A DNA stretch of 55,705 nt. It comes from Terrisporobacter petrolearius. Its GTDB lineage: Bacteria > Bacillota > Clostridia > Peptostreptococcales > Peptostreptococcaceae. Below, piece by piece: positions 27,807 to 36,902 of the stretch. The stretch is taken from contig NZ_JAHZMO010000020.1 in NCBI RefSeq assembly GCF_020748185.1, positions 1 through 55,705 of the forward strand, in the 5' to 3' direction. Within the stretch, counting starts at the first letter, position 1; each line of letters opens with the position of its first letter. The notes beneath the pieces are model-generated. The model was not told the DNA's origin and ran no database searches. It saw only the letters and a program-made list of their open reading frames with translations. A program made the translations under genes and the position numbers.

Positions 27807-28928
27807 TTAACTTAAATTATTTATAATAATTTCTACTTCATCCCTGAAATTATTATAATCATATTTGTTTTTAATTTCATTGATGTTGTCTACCTTGCCA
27901 TTTGACAGTTTATATATTTCGTCTTTCATGACATCATAAATCAATTCATTACTTTCTACTCTATCTTTCCAATTAATATGTAACTTATCTAAAAGCATTC
28001 CTTCTAATGAACTTACATAGTAATATAAATTTTTATCCATGAATCCATTTAGGCCAGATTCTTTTACAAAATTCTCTAACGTTTCTTTTGTAAATATATC
28101 TTTAAATTCTACTACTTCTCCATTTACAGTGAGTGGTAGCTTCACAGTATCTCCCACTAAATTAGCATAGCCATATTCTATATATTGAGCACATCCTTCC
28201 AAGGTTTCAACTTGCTTTTCTTGCTTCATATCTGGAAATTTATTATAACGATATTCTCTTGCTGTAACATAATCACTTAAAACATTTATTAATTCATCTC
28301 TATTACTTATTTCATTAGCTTTGCCCAAAATAGAACACTCTAATAATAAAAGTTGATACTGATCTTTATTTCTTTTATCTATAAGAATACTAGAAGATAA
28401 GTTATCTACATTTTTCCACAAAGGTACTTGCCTATATTCATGAAACACCTCATGCATAAAAAAATATTTAAATGACTTTTCTGTATTCATATTCGTGGCA
28501 TTCGAAGGATTATACTTAAATAAAGTAACATGCTGAGTTCCTATATCTGAAAAAGTAAAATTTATCGGTAACCATGTCTTAAACAATGATGGTGATAAAA
28601 GAGATACTCTATAAATAGGTGGCAAGTTCATCTCTTTAGGAACTTCTATTCTTTTAGATAATATTGAGTTCTCCAGTTTATCAACTCCCACAATATATGA
28701 GTATGCATGTAACATTCCTCTATCCTTACTTACTGGAGTTAATACAAGTGGTATATTATTAAAGTTATATCCTTCTTTCCATATTTCACCCGAATTATTA
28801 TTATATGTTTCATAAATTTGTGAAAGTTGCTTTATCATACTCTTATCCATATTATTTAGCGAACTATATTCTGTATTAAACAGCTTATTAAACCCTATTA
28901 CACCTATAATTCCTAATAGCAAAATCAA
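27807..28928 (-). CDS. Putative zinc metallopeptidase-like exported protein, N-terminus frameshifted
   Basis: A 373-residue open frame with HEVFH (HExxH) in FFMHEVFHEYRQ and a downstream Glu-rich ETLEGCAQYIEYGYANL, the order seen in gluzincin-type proteases. I do not recognise the family. The frame opens with a TTG that has no ribosome site. The real start appears to be ATG 28966, preceded by GGAGAG, which reads MKHKTKIF and then stops after 13 codons. Adding one base to the seven-A run at 28941-28947 joins this start to the open frame and restores a signal anchor (FFRTTLLILLLGIIGVIGF). The gene is therefore silenced, phase-variable or affected by a sequencing error. Confidence 0.6.
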   Translation of the reverse strand: MILLLGIIGVIGFNKLFNTEYSSLNNMDKSMIKQLSQIYETYNNNSGEIWKEGYNFNNIPLVLTPVSKDRGMLHAYSYIVGVDKLENSILSKRIEVPKEMNLPPIYRVSLLSPSLFKTWLPINFTFSDIGTQHVTLFKYNPSNATNMNTEKSFKYFFMHEVFHEYRQVPLWKNVDNLSSSILIDKRNKDQYQLLLLECSILGKANEISNRDELINVLSDYVTAREYRYNKFPDMKQEKQVETLEGCAQYIEYGYANLVGDTVKLPLTVNGEVVEFKDIFTKETLENFVKESGLNGFMDKNLYYYVSSLEGMLLDKLHINWKDRVESNELIYDVMKDEIYKLSNGKVDNINEIKNKYDYNNFRDEVEIIINNLS

Positions 28929-28966
28929 TAAAGTTGTTCTAAAAAAATCTTCGTCTTATGTTTCAT

Positions 28967-29338
28967 ATTGTCTCTCCTTATATAATATTCTGCAGTACAC
29001 GTAGAACTGTTAAATATTACACTTTTTTATTTATAAGTATTAATTATAACTATATTTCATAATTAACGTGCTTTTATTTTGCATTATTAAACTTAATATT
29101 TTATTAACTAAATCTTAATAAAATATTAAGTTTAGTATAGTCATAATTTCTAGATTCTGGTTGATTTTCAAGTATTAATTACATCTACTAATATTGATGA
29201 TACCATTGCTATACAAAATAATCTTTATATCATCCTAATTATTTATTTCTATATAAAGGATATTTATAATACTTTTCTATAGATAAAACAAAACTACCAA
29301 TCTATTTTAATTAAGATAGATTGGTAGCTTTAAATTAT
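28967..29338. other. AT-rich spacer with a long palindrome
   Basis: No gene is visible. A perfect 17-bp inverted repeat (29089-29105 and 29117-29133) with an 11-base loop is the main structure, and it lacks a following T-run. The terminator of the 54-residue gene lies at its right end. Confidence 0.6.
29294..29327 (-). terminator. Terminator of the 54-residue protein gene
   Basis: A 12-bp perfect stem CTACCAATCTAT / ATAGATTGGTAG with T-rich sequence after it on the minus strand, 11 bases after the stop codon. Confidence 0.82.
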
Positions 29339-29503
29339 TTAATCTTGATAATTATCTTCTTGGTTCATATCGGGGCTTTTCTTAAGCGTAGATGTCCATT
29401 CGTTATTTCGTTCATCTTTTTCTTTTACCTCTGCTTTACTTGTCCAAGATATATTTGATGTTGCCCATTGGTTGTTACATTCATTCTTTTTTTTATTTTC
29501 CAT
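29339..29503 (-). CDS. Small hydrophilic protein, 54 residues
   Basis: A short gene with ribosome site AAGGAG seven bases before ATG 29503 and a strong terminator after its stop, which makes it convincing despite its size. The protein starts MENKKKNECNNQWATSN, is very hydrophilic (Asn, Lys, Glu, Asp) and contains three spaced W-[A/T]-[S/T] units. It has no signal or membrane segment. It recalls the many small clostridial proteins made in sporulation, but I cannot assign a family. Confidence 0.65.
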   Translation of the reverse strand: MENKKKNECNNQWATSNISWTSKAEVKEKDERNNEWTSTLKKSPDMNQEDNYQD

Positions 29504-29578
29504 ATTTTTTCTCCTTATTTATATATTTAAATATATTATTTGTAGAAAAAACAGTTATATAAAGTTAATTTTAACTAA

Positions 29579-29860
29579 TTAAAAATCATTTTATAAAAAT
29601 GTCTAATATAATCAAAATTTCTTATAACTTGTGTGTTATGTTCTACTACTATTTCTGTATTTCTCATATAAACTATTTTTTTAATAGCTTTATAAAATTG
29701 TCCACATCAATAGGATGCATCTTTTTGTCGGTTCATCAATTATATATAGGTTATTTTTCTCCTTGTTATCTATTAATTCCTTTGCTAATTTTAGTATCTA
29801 TTCTTCTCTTCCTGATAATGTGGTAAAAGTTTAACCAAATTCTAAATATCCAAACCCAAG
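29579..29860 (-). pseudogene. Remnant of a UvrA-like excinuclease ATPase
   Basis: The minus strand reads LGFGYLEFG, a stop, TFTTLSGREE, a stop, then ILKLAKELIDNKEKNNLYII and DEPTK in one frame. After one frameshift it continues MHPIDVDNFIKLLKKIV and EIVVEHNTQVIRNFDYI. This is the order of the C-terminal ATPase of UvrA: LSGGE(A)QR signature, LYILDEPTTGLH Walker B, then VVVIEHN. Two nonsense codons and a frameshift show decay. Only the last quarter of a UvrA-like protein is present. Confidence 0.75.
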
Positions 29861-29889
29861 TTCTATTTACTATTTTTCACCAAATAAAA

Positions 29890-29935
29890 AGAAGACTATC
29901 TAAAAATATTTTTAATCATTTTAAGATAGCCTTCT
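29890..29935 (-). terminator. Terminator of adhE
   Basis: AGAAGACTATCT pairs with AGATAGCCTTCT with one mismatch, extended by A/T pairs, 26 bases after the adhE stop. Confidence 0.82.
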
Positions 29936-29960
29936 ATATGTTATCTAGTAATTAGGTAAT

Positions 29961-32633
29961 TTATTCTTCACAAGTTTCTGCTACTTGCTTTTCTATATCC
30001 TCTAATATATCTTCATCATGTTTTAATTTAGAGTATGAAACTTCGCCATAATAAGCCTTTAAGTACATTTCTTTTATTTCTGAGAATAAAGGATATCTTG
30101 GGTTAGCACCCGTACATTGATCATCAAATGCCTGCTCTACCATTATATCCAAGTTTTCTAGAAATGCTTTTTCATCTATACCAAACTCTTTTATAGTTTC
30201 TGGTATATTTACCTTAGTTTTTAGTTCTTTTATTTTTAATTGTAATTTATCAAATCTTTCTTGATCATCTTTTCCTTCTATCCCTATAAAAGTAGCTACT
30301 TCAGCATATCTTTTTAACATATTTGGATATTCATATTGTGGGAATGTACCCATCTTTCTTGGTGCTGAGTTAACATTAAAGTCTAATACTAAATTTATTA
30401 ATAATGCGTTTGATACGCCATGTGGTATATGATGGAATGCTCCTAATTTATGAGCAAGAGAGTGACAAACACCTAAAAATGCATTTGCAAATGCCATACC
30501 TGCCATTGTTGAAGCATGAGCCATTTTTTCTCTTGCCTTAGGATCACTAGCACCATTTTCATAAGCTCTTGGCAAATATTCAAATATAGATTTAGTTGCT
30601 TGTAGGGCTAATCCATCTGTAAATTCAGTTTGAAGCATAGCTGCATAAGCCTCTAGTGAATGTGTTAGAGCATCTATCCCCGAGGCTGCAGTTAATCCCT
30701 TTGGTTGGTTCATCATCATATCCGCATCTACTATAGCCATAGTTGGCATTAACTCATAATCTGCAAGCGGATATTTGTGACCTGTTGTGTCATCTGTTAT
30801 AACTGCAAATGGAGTAACTTCTGACCCAGTCCCTGAAGAAGTTGGTATTGATACCATCATAGCCTTTTGACCCATTTTAGGGAATTCATATACTCTTTTT
30901 CTTATATCCATAAATCTCATTGCCAAATCCATAAAATCAATTTCAGGATGTTCATACATAAGCCACATAATTTTAGCTGCATCCATTGCTGAGCCTCCGC
31001 CAATTGCAATTATACAGTCTGGACTAAATGCTTGTAATTGTTCAGCACCCTTTTTAGCTGTGCTTAATGTTGGGTCTGGTTTAACTTCATAAAATGTTGT
31101 GTGCTTAATACCCATAGCATCTAATTCATCTGTTACTGGTTTTGTATATCCATTACCATATAAAAATTCATCTGTTACTATAAATACTTTTTTACAATCA
31201 TAATATTGTTTTCCAAGTTCTTGTATAGCCACACCTAAGCATCCTTTTTTAATATAAGTTTTGGCTGGTGTTCTAAACCAAAGCATATTTTCTCTCCTTT
31301 CAGCCACTGTTTTAGTATTTAGTAGTTGAAGTGGCCCAACTTGCCCAGAGAAAGAGTTATTTCCCCAAGAACCACAGCCTAATGTTAATGATGGAGCTAG
31401 TTTAAAGTTATATAAATCTCCTATACCACCTTGAGATGATGGAGTATTAACTAATATACGACAAGTTTTCATTTCTCGTTGGAATTTTTCAAGTTTTTCT
31501 TTGTTGTTTACAACATCTAAATAAATTCCTGCTGTATGGCCAATACCTCCACCTTTTACAAGGTCATCTGCTTTTTGAACTGCATCGTCAAAATCTTTTG
31601 CTTTATACATTGTTAATAGTGGGAATAATTTTTCATGGGATAATGGTTCCGATATGTCTGTTGATGTAGCTTCTCCTATGATTAGTTTTGTATCTCCAGG
31701 TAATTCAAATCCTGCTTCTTCAGCCACTTCTGTAGCTGACCTACCTACCAACTTAGCATTCATAGTTCCAGCTGGTCCAAGTACTATTTCCTTTAATTGT
31801 TCTAATTCTTTATTTTCAGGTATATAAGCTTTTCTAGTTATAAATTCATTTTTAACTTCATCATATATTGAAGAATCAACTATAACTGATTGTTCTGATG
31901 CACATATTGTACCATTGTCGAATGTTTTCGAATGTATTATAGAGGACACTGCCATTTTTATGTCACAAGAAGAGTCAAGTATTATTGGTGTGTTACCCGA
32001 GCCAACACCCATAGCTGGTTTTCCTGAAGAATAAGCTGCTTTAACCATTCCTGGTCCTCCTGTAGCTAATATCATGTCTGCTTCTTTCATTATTTCTCCA
32101 GATAACTCTACTGATGGTTCATCAATCCAGCCTATTATATTTTCCGGTGCTCCAGCTTTTATAGCTGCATTTAGTACAATTTTAGCAGCTTCAATTGTAC
32201 AATTTTTTGCTCTTGGATGTGGAGAAAATACTATTCCATTTCTACTTTTTAATGCTATTAAACTTTTAAATATTGCTGTAGATGTAGGATTTGTAGTTGG
32301 AATTATACCCGCTAATACTCCTACTGGTTCATAAATCTTTGTAATTCCGAAACCTTCATTTTTTTCTATTACTCCACAAGTTTGAGTATTTTTGTAAGCG
32401 TTGTAAATATACTCAGATGCATAATGATTTTTTATAACCTTATCTTCTGCAACACCTATTCCAGTTTCTTTAACTGCCATTTTTGCAAGATGTATTCTTT
32501 GTTTATTCGCTTCCATTGCAGCTTCAAAAAATATTTTGTCAACTTGCTCTTGAGTAAACAGAGAAAATTGTGCTTGAGCTTTCCTTACTTGCTCCATTTT
32601 TTCTTTTAATGTTTCAACATTATTTACCACCAT
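29961..32633 (-). CDS. adhE: Bifunctional acetaldehyde-CoA/alcohol dehydrogenase
   Basis: An 890-residue fusion that reduces acetyl-CoA to acetaldehyde and then to ethanol, regenerating NAD+ during fermentation. Residues 1 to about 440 form the aldehyde dehydrogenase domain, with GIIPTTNPTSTAIFK and the catalytic Cys in NGTICASEQS. From about 450 the iron-type alcohol dehydrogenase domain shows the NAD site AIGGGSAMDAAK, GTGSEVTPFAV and the metal histidines in CHSLAHKLGAFHHIPHG. Such proteins form spirosome filaments in other species. It is monocistronic, with AAGGAG before the ATG, a long AT-rich region upstream and a strong terminator. No full Rex operator was found. Confidence 0.97.
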   Translation of the reverse strand: MVVNNVETLKEKMEQVRKAQAQFSLFTQEQVDKIFFEAAMEANKQRIHLAKMAVKETGIGVAEDKVIKNHYASEYIYNAYKNTQTCGVIEKNEGFGITKIYEPVGVLAGIIPTTNPTSTAIFKSLIALKSRNGIVFSPHPRAKNCTIEAAKIVLNAAIKAGAPENIIGWIDEPSVELSGEIMKEADMILATGGPGMVKAAYSSGKPAMGVGSGNTPIILDSSCDIKMAVSSIIHSKTFDNGTICASEQSVIVDSSIYDEVKNEFITRKAYIPENKELEQLKEIVLGPAGTMNAKLVGRSATEVAEEAGFELPGDTKLIIGEATSTDISEPLSHEKLFPLLTMYKAKDFDDAVQKADDLVKGGGIGHTAGIYLDVVNNKEKLEKFQREMKTCRILVNTPSSQGGIGDLYNFKLAPSLTLGCGSWGNNSFSGQVGPLQLLNTKTVAERRENMLWFRTPAKTYIKKGCLGVAIQELGKQYYDCKKVFIVTDEFLYGNGYTKPVTDELDAMGIKHTTFYEVKPDPTLSTAKKGAEQLQAFSPDCIIAIGGGSAMDAAKIMWLMYEHPEIDFMDLAMRFMDIRKRVYEFPKMGQKAMMVSIPTSSGTGSEVTPFAVITDDTTGHKYPLADYELMPTMAIVDADMMMNQPKGLTAASGIDALTHSLEAYAAMLQTEFTDGLALQATKSIFEYLPRAYENGASDPKAREKMAHASTMAGMAFANAFLGVCHSLAHKLGAFHHIPHGVSNALLINLVLDFNVNSAPRKMGTFPQYEYPNMLKRYAEVATFIGIEGKDDQERFDKLQLKIKELKTKVNIPETIKEFGIDEKAFLENLDIMVEQAFDDQCTGANPRYPLFSEIKEMYLKAYYGEVSYSKLKHDEDILEDIEKQVAETCEE

Positions 32634-33395
32634 AAATTAAAAACTCTCCTTTTATTTTTTTTGGCTCTTGTTGATTAATTTATTGCTGATAATTTGATAT
32701 TAGCACAATTTCAAACTAATAAAAACAATTTTTCAGAACTATTTTTTAACAATTCAATATATTCTGTCATTATATTTTATAAATAATAAATTATATGTAC
32801 TAATAAATATTTAACATTTATTGGTTAAAATTCATGTTAGATCTATACGAAAAATTTTTCTAAATTATATTACTTCTATATATTAAATTTTAAGTTATTT
32901 GAATAATGGATTTAATTTTATTCATTTTGCCAGTTTAATAATATGCTTTATTATTTTCATAAACATAATTTATATTAAGATTTAGTTTTTTATTTATTAT
33001 TTTTTTAGTCATAAATCAATATTTTCTATATATTTTTCATTTAATTTTTTTTACACAATTATTAGTTTATTTATATAACTACAAATAAAACCTACATACT
33101 ACTTTGTGTTTTATTCTGTGTATATTTTTTATTTTGATAGTTAAAAAAAAGATTATATTGTATACATCTTAATAAAATCTATGATGTTATTCATAATAAA
33201 TTTATATCAATTAACAACTTTGTAAATGAAATTTAACATTATTATAAGATGTTTATTTAGATATATTTTGATTTTTATTATTTTCTTATAGAATTCCTCT
33301 AATTTATTTTTGTTTCATAAAAAAAAGCCAAAGGCATAACCCTTCAGCTTATTTCCATTTACTATTTCACCTATAAAATAATTAAATTTTAACCT
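32634..33395. other. Long AT-rich spacer upstream of adhE
   Basis: About 760 bases of extremely AT-rich DNA with no convincing coding frame on either strand. It holds the adhE ribosome site at its left end and the ABC operon terminator at its right end. A single TTGTTAA half-site occurs near 32746-32752. The rest could be a long adhE leader or decayed sequence; I see no recognisable RNA motif. Confidence 0.6.
33325..33350 (-). terminator. Terminator of the FmdE/ABC operon
   Basis: On the minus strand AAGCTGAAGGG pairs with CCTTTGGCTT and is followed by eight T. The sequence is closely similar to the terminator at 27725-27756. Confidence 0.75.
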
Positions 33396-34151
33396 TTATA
33401 TTAAAGGTATCACTATATTTTTATTATTATAAGTCTTTACTTCTACAGGTACCTTATATACCTCTTCAATATTTTTAGGAGACATTATCTCTATTCCTCC
33501 ATAGTTGTATATTTTTCTGTCTTTCAAAAATATGAATTTATCACAATATCTTAAAGCTAAATTTAAATCATGTATTACAATTATTACGGATATATTATTT
33601 TCATGGGCAATCTCATTAACCGTTTTTAGTACTTCAAGTTGATTTTTTAAATCTAAGTTACTTGTTGGCTCATCTAGTAATAACACTTTGGGTTGTTGTG
33701 CTAAAGCTCTAGCTAACATTACTTTTTGTAACTCTCCTCCACTAAGCTCATCTAAATATCTCAATGAAAAATTTTCTAATCCCATTCTTTTTATTATATC
33801 TTCAACAATCTTTATATCTTCTTTAGTTTCACTAACTTTTATATAGGGCTTTCTCCCCAATAATATAGCATCAAATACAGTAAATTTAGTGGCTTCATTT
33901 TTTTGAGCTACATAGGCTATCTTCTTCGCAATATCTCCTTGTTTTAACTGAAGCACATCTTCACCTTCCACATAAACACTTCCATGTTGTGGAGAAATAA
34001 TTCTGTTTAAACATTTTAACATAGTGCTTTTTCCTGCTCCATTATTGCCAAGTACTGCTATGCACTCTCCATGTTCCACATCAAATTTTATGTCATCTAA
34101 AATATTAGCATTATTTTTATATGAAAATTTTAAGGAATCTATTTTCATCAT
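33396..34151 (-). CDS. FecE-type ABC transporter ATP-binding protein
   Basis: A 251-residue ATPase of a metal-chelate or cobalamin-type importer. Walker A is GNNGAGKST, the signature is LSGGELQKV and Walker B is VLLLDEP, followed by LDLKNQLEVL, typical of FecE/BtuD proteins. The start overlaps the permease stop (TAATGATG) with AAAGGAG upstream, so the two are translationally coupled. It is the last gene of the five-gene operon. Confidence 0.9.
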   Translation of the reverse strand: MMKIDSLKFSYKNNANILDDIKFDVEHGECIAVLGNNGAGKSTMLKCLNRIISPQHGSVYVEGEDVLQLKQGDIAKKIAYVAQKNEATKFTVFDAILLGRKPYIKVSETKEDIKIVEDIIKRMGLENFSLRYLDELSGGELQKVMLARALAQQPKVLLLDEPTSNLDLKNQLEVLKTVNEIAHENNISVIIVIHDLNLALRYCDKFIFLKDRKIYNYGGIEIMSPKNIEEVYKVPVEVKTYNNKNIVIPLI

Positions 34152-35221
34152 TATTTTTCAACTCCTTTAAATAAAATATATAAAAATAGTGGAGCTCCCA
34201 TAAATGATGTTATAGTTCCTATTGGTAAAATAATTGGAGATATAACCATCCTAGCTATAGTATCACTAAATAACAATAAGAATGCTCCCAATATGGCTGA
34301 TGCAGGTATTAAATATCTATAGTCGTTTCCTACAAATTTTCTCATTATATGAGGTGCTATTAAACCTATAAAGTTAATTATTCCGACAAAAGACACAATA
34401 ACTGATGCTGTTAAAGAACTTATTACCATACCTACAATTCTCATAGTTGATACATTTACTCCTAATCCTTTTGCTGTTTGTTCTCCACTTTCTAACGCAT
34501 TATAGTTCCAACGATTGTACATAAAATATATAAGTGCCAGCCCAGATACTACTGTTACAATTAATATTTCTCTCCAGGAAGCCCTACCTAAATCTCCAAA
34601 AGTCCAAAATACTATGGCTGCAACTTGAACATCATTTGCGAAATACTGAATTAAAGCTGTAGCTCCAGAAAATAATGAACTTATGGCAACTCCTGCAAGT
34701 ACCATTGTTTCAGGTGTTACTTTTTTAAATCTAGAGAGTAGTAAAATAACAACTGTGGCTCCCATAGATCCTATAAAAGCACATATGCTTGTCATATAAG
34801 GATTACTTATTGCTACAGCATCTGCTGTATTGCTTTGTATAGAACCTGCTCCAAAATATACAATAGCCAAAGCTGCTCCAAAGGCTGCACCTTGAGATAC
34901 TCCTAATGTTGACGCTGATGCTAAAGGATTTTTTAGAATACTTTGCATGACACATCCTGTAATAGCCAATCCTATTCCTGATACTATTGCCATAGCAACT
35001 CGTGGTAATCTTATATTATATAAAAGCATATTGCTCTGTTTGCTACCTTGTCCTATAAGAGTTTTAATTACTTCAATTACAGACAAATTAGATGAACCAA
35101 CACTAATTGCATATAGTCCCATCCCAGCAGTAAGTAAAAATATAATAAATAATATTAACCTTTTTTTATAAACATACTGATTATAGTCATTTAATACTCG
35201 ATGTTGTTTAATTGCTAACAT
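34151..35221 (-). CDS. FecCD-type ABC transporter permease
   Basis: A 356-residue permease with about ten hydrophobic segments. Family motifs are IRLPRVAMAIVSGIGLAITG near the N-terminus, NPLASASTLGVSQGAAFGA, and IGLIAPHIMRKFVGNDYRYL near the end, which are standard for FecCD/BtuC. These permeases work as homodimers with a FecE-type ATPase. The gene starts four bases after the binding-protein gene, and its ribosome site GGAGAG lies inside that gene. Confidence 0.92.
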   Translation of the reverse strand: MLAIKQHRVLNDYNQYVYKKRLILFIIFLLTAGMGLYAISVGSSNLSVIEVIKTLIGQGSKQSNMLLYNIRLPRVAMAIVSGIGLAITGCVMQSILKNPLASASTLGVSQGAAFGAALAIVYFGAGSIQSNTADAVAISNPYMTSICAFIGSMGATVVILLLSRFKKVTPETMVLAGVAISSLFSGATALIQYFANDVQVAAIVFWTFGDLGRASWREILIVTVVSGLALIYFMYNRWNYNALESGEQTAKGLGVNVSTMRIVGMVISSLTASVIVSFVGIINFIGLIAPHIMRKFVGNDYRYLIPASAILGAFLLLFSDTIARMVISPIILPIGTITSFMGAPLFLYILFKGVEK

Positions 35222-35225
35222 CTAA

Positions 35226-36323
35226 TCACTCTCCAATAGTAATAGGCCTAAATCCTAATCCTTCTTTTTCAAAATCACTATATAACTTTTTACCTAAGAA
35301 CTTTTGGTAGATTTCATCAGCTTTTTCTTTAACATTTACATCTTTAAATTGTTCTGGATATATTATAGAGCCTGCGTAGTAAGCATCTGCAATGGCAATT
35401 TCCACATTAGTTGTATACCAATTATAAGATGGTTGAGAATAAACTTTCTTATTTTTTACAGCACTTAAGGAATTATAAAAATCAGGATTTTTCTTATAAT
35501 CTTTATTTACTAATTTCATATTTTGAGGATTTAAAAATATTATATCTGGGTCCCATGTAGACACTTTTTCTAAATCCACCAATAAAGCACCCTCTTTCTT
35601 AGTTTCATCTACTACATTTTTTGCATTTATTGCCTCAAAAGGAGGATATTTTCCGTAAGTTCCTTCAAATCCATGCTCTCCTCTAAAACTTACTGCACCA
35701 GTGTATACTGTTGGTTTATTTTTATCCTTTATATCCTTAGTTCTATCATCTAAATCTTTTTCTAATTCATCCATATATGTAATTAATTCTTTAGCTCTAT
35801 CTTGTTTACCAATAACTTCACCTATTAATTCCAATGATTTATCCATATTTTTATCAAATATGCCGTTATAAGAAACTGTAACTACAGGCACTCCAGTTTT
35901 TTCAGTAAGATCTTGTGCCATATCTTTATCATAAGCAGCTATAATAACATCTGGTTTTGCTTTTATTATTTCTTCTTGATAGGCAGTGCTACCATTACTT
36001 CCTCCTTCACCTACTACAGGTAATTTAGCAAGTTCTGGATAAACATAACTATATGGTCTAGCTATACTAACTTCGCCTTCTAAATTTTCTACCCCTACTA
36101 CCTTATCAGTTCCCTGCATATAACTTACCATTCTTAGGGCTCCCGCACCTAAAGCTATGATAGAATCTGATTTACTAGGTATTTCAACTTCTCTTCCTGA
36201 AACATCTGTTACTTTTTTTGTTTTAGCCTCATCTTTTTCTTTTTCATTGGAAGTCTGACTGCATCCTGTAATTGACAACATTAATATAAGTAACATAGGT
36301 AAAATACGTTTAATAATTTTCAT
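35226..36323 (-). CDS. FecB/BtuF-type substrate-binding lipoprotein
   Basis: A 365-residue binding protein with a signal peptide ending in the lipobox LSITGC, hence membrane-anchored outside the cell. The mature part starts with VTDVSGREVEIPSKSDSIIA, the usual opening of the periplasmic-binding fold class III (FecB, BtuF, MolA). The ligand may be an iron chelate, a corrinoid, or a metal oxyanion such as molybdate in MolA relatives. Placement after an fmdE-like gene and a methyltransferase gene argues against a routine siderophore system, but this is inference. Confidence 0.87.
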   Translation of the reverse strand: MKIIKRILPMLLILMLSITGCSQTSNEKEKDEAKTKKVTDVSGREVEIPSKSDSIIALGAGALRMVSYMQGTDKVVGVENLEGEVSIARPYSYVYPELAKLPVVGEGGSNGSTAYQEEIIKAKPDVIIAAYDKDMAQDLTEKTGVPVVTVSYNGIFDKNMDKSLELIGEVIGKQDRAKELITYMDELEKDLDDRTKDIKDKNKPTVYTGAVSFRGEHGFEGTYGKYPPFEAINAKNVVDETKKEGALLVDLEKVSTWDPDIIFLNPQNMKLVNKDYKKNPDFYNSLSAVKNKKVYSQPSYNWYTTNVEIAIADAYYAGSIIYPEQFKDVNVKEKADEIYQKFLGKKLYSDFEKEGLGFRPITIGE

Positions 36324-36366
36324 TTTTCTCCCCCTATTTATCTCTTTTGTTTGTATATTTTAACCT

Positions 36367-36891
36367 TTACCATCCTCTGTTATATGAATTAAAGCAATCT
36401 TCACACACTGTTTTACCACCTTGTAAATGCATTTTATGCTCTGGTGCTTTTTCTTTACAGCATTCACATTCTACACTAGTAAAAATACGTGCTTGTTCTG
36501 GTAAATCAAATTTGGGTACAGAAAAATCAAATACTTCATCTATAGGTCCCTCTAAAATAAATTTTTGCTTTTCTTGTCTGTCATCTGTATGACTTACTCC
36601 TTTAAAATAAAGACGTAATTTTTCACCATTTTTTCTATTAAAAAATGAAAATGCTTGTTTTCCTGTTCCTCTATAAATCAAGTTTCCTTTACCTATGGAA
36701 CACCCTAATAAAGATTGAATTGCGTCTACACCACAAGCATCATTTTCTGTAATACAAACTATTTCCTCATCTTGCGCACATCCAATACCCATTTTTTCCA
36801 TTGCTGCATCACACGCTCTTACTCCTATTGCAAGACCTGGACACTCATGTCCATGAAAACCTACTGCTTTTTCCCATAATTCTTTCTTCAT
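36367..36891 (-). CDS. FmdE family metal-binding protein with C-terminal zinc ribbon
   Basis: A 174-residue protein from the ATG at 36891 (site AGGAGG seven bases upstream; a longer frame from 36915 is not supported). The N-terminus has the FmdE metal motif GFHGHECPGLAIG (His13, His15, Cys17), and ENDACGVDAIQSLLGCSIG follows. The C-terminus carries CECC and CEDCF, a small zinc-ribbon pair. FmdE proteins are named from the molybdenum formylmethanofuran dehydrogenase operon of methanogens, yet occur in many non-methanogens beside metal transporters. The biochemical role is not established. It is the second gene of the operon. Confidence 0.87.
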   Translation of the reverse strand: MKKELWEKAVGFHGHECPGLAIGVRACDAAMEKMGIGCAQDEEIVCITENDACGVDAIQSLLGCSIGKGNLIYRGTGKQAFSFFNRKNGEKLRLYFKGVSHTDDRQEKQKFILEGPIDEVFDFSVPKFDLPEQARIFTSVECECCKEKAPEHKMHLQGGKTVCEDCFNSYNRGW

Positions 36892-36902
36892 CTTATATCC
36901 TC

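Noticed and set aside
29599..29826. 75-residue plus-strand open frame rich in hydrophobic residues
   Set aside because: It is antisense to the UvrA-like remnant, has no ribosome site, and its hydrophobicity reflects T-rich DNA.
32736..32756. Possible Rex operator upstream of adhE (TTGTTAA half-site)
   Set aside because: Only one half-site is present; the other half does not match TTAACAA, and the DNA is AT-rich enough to give such matches by chance.
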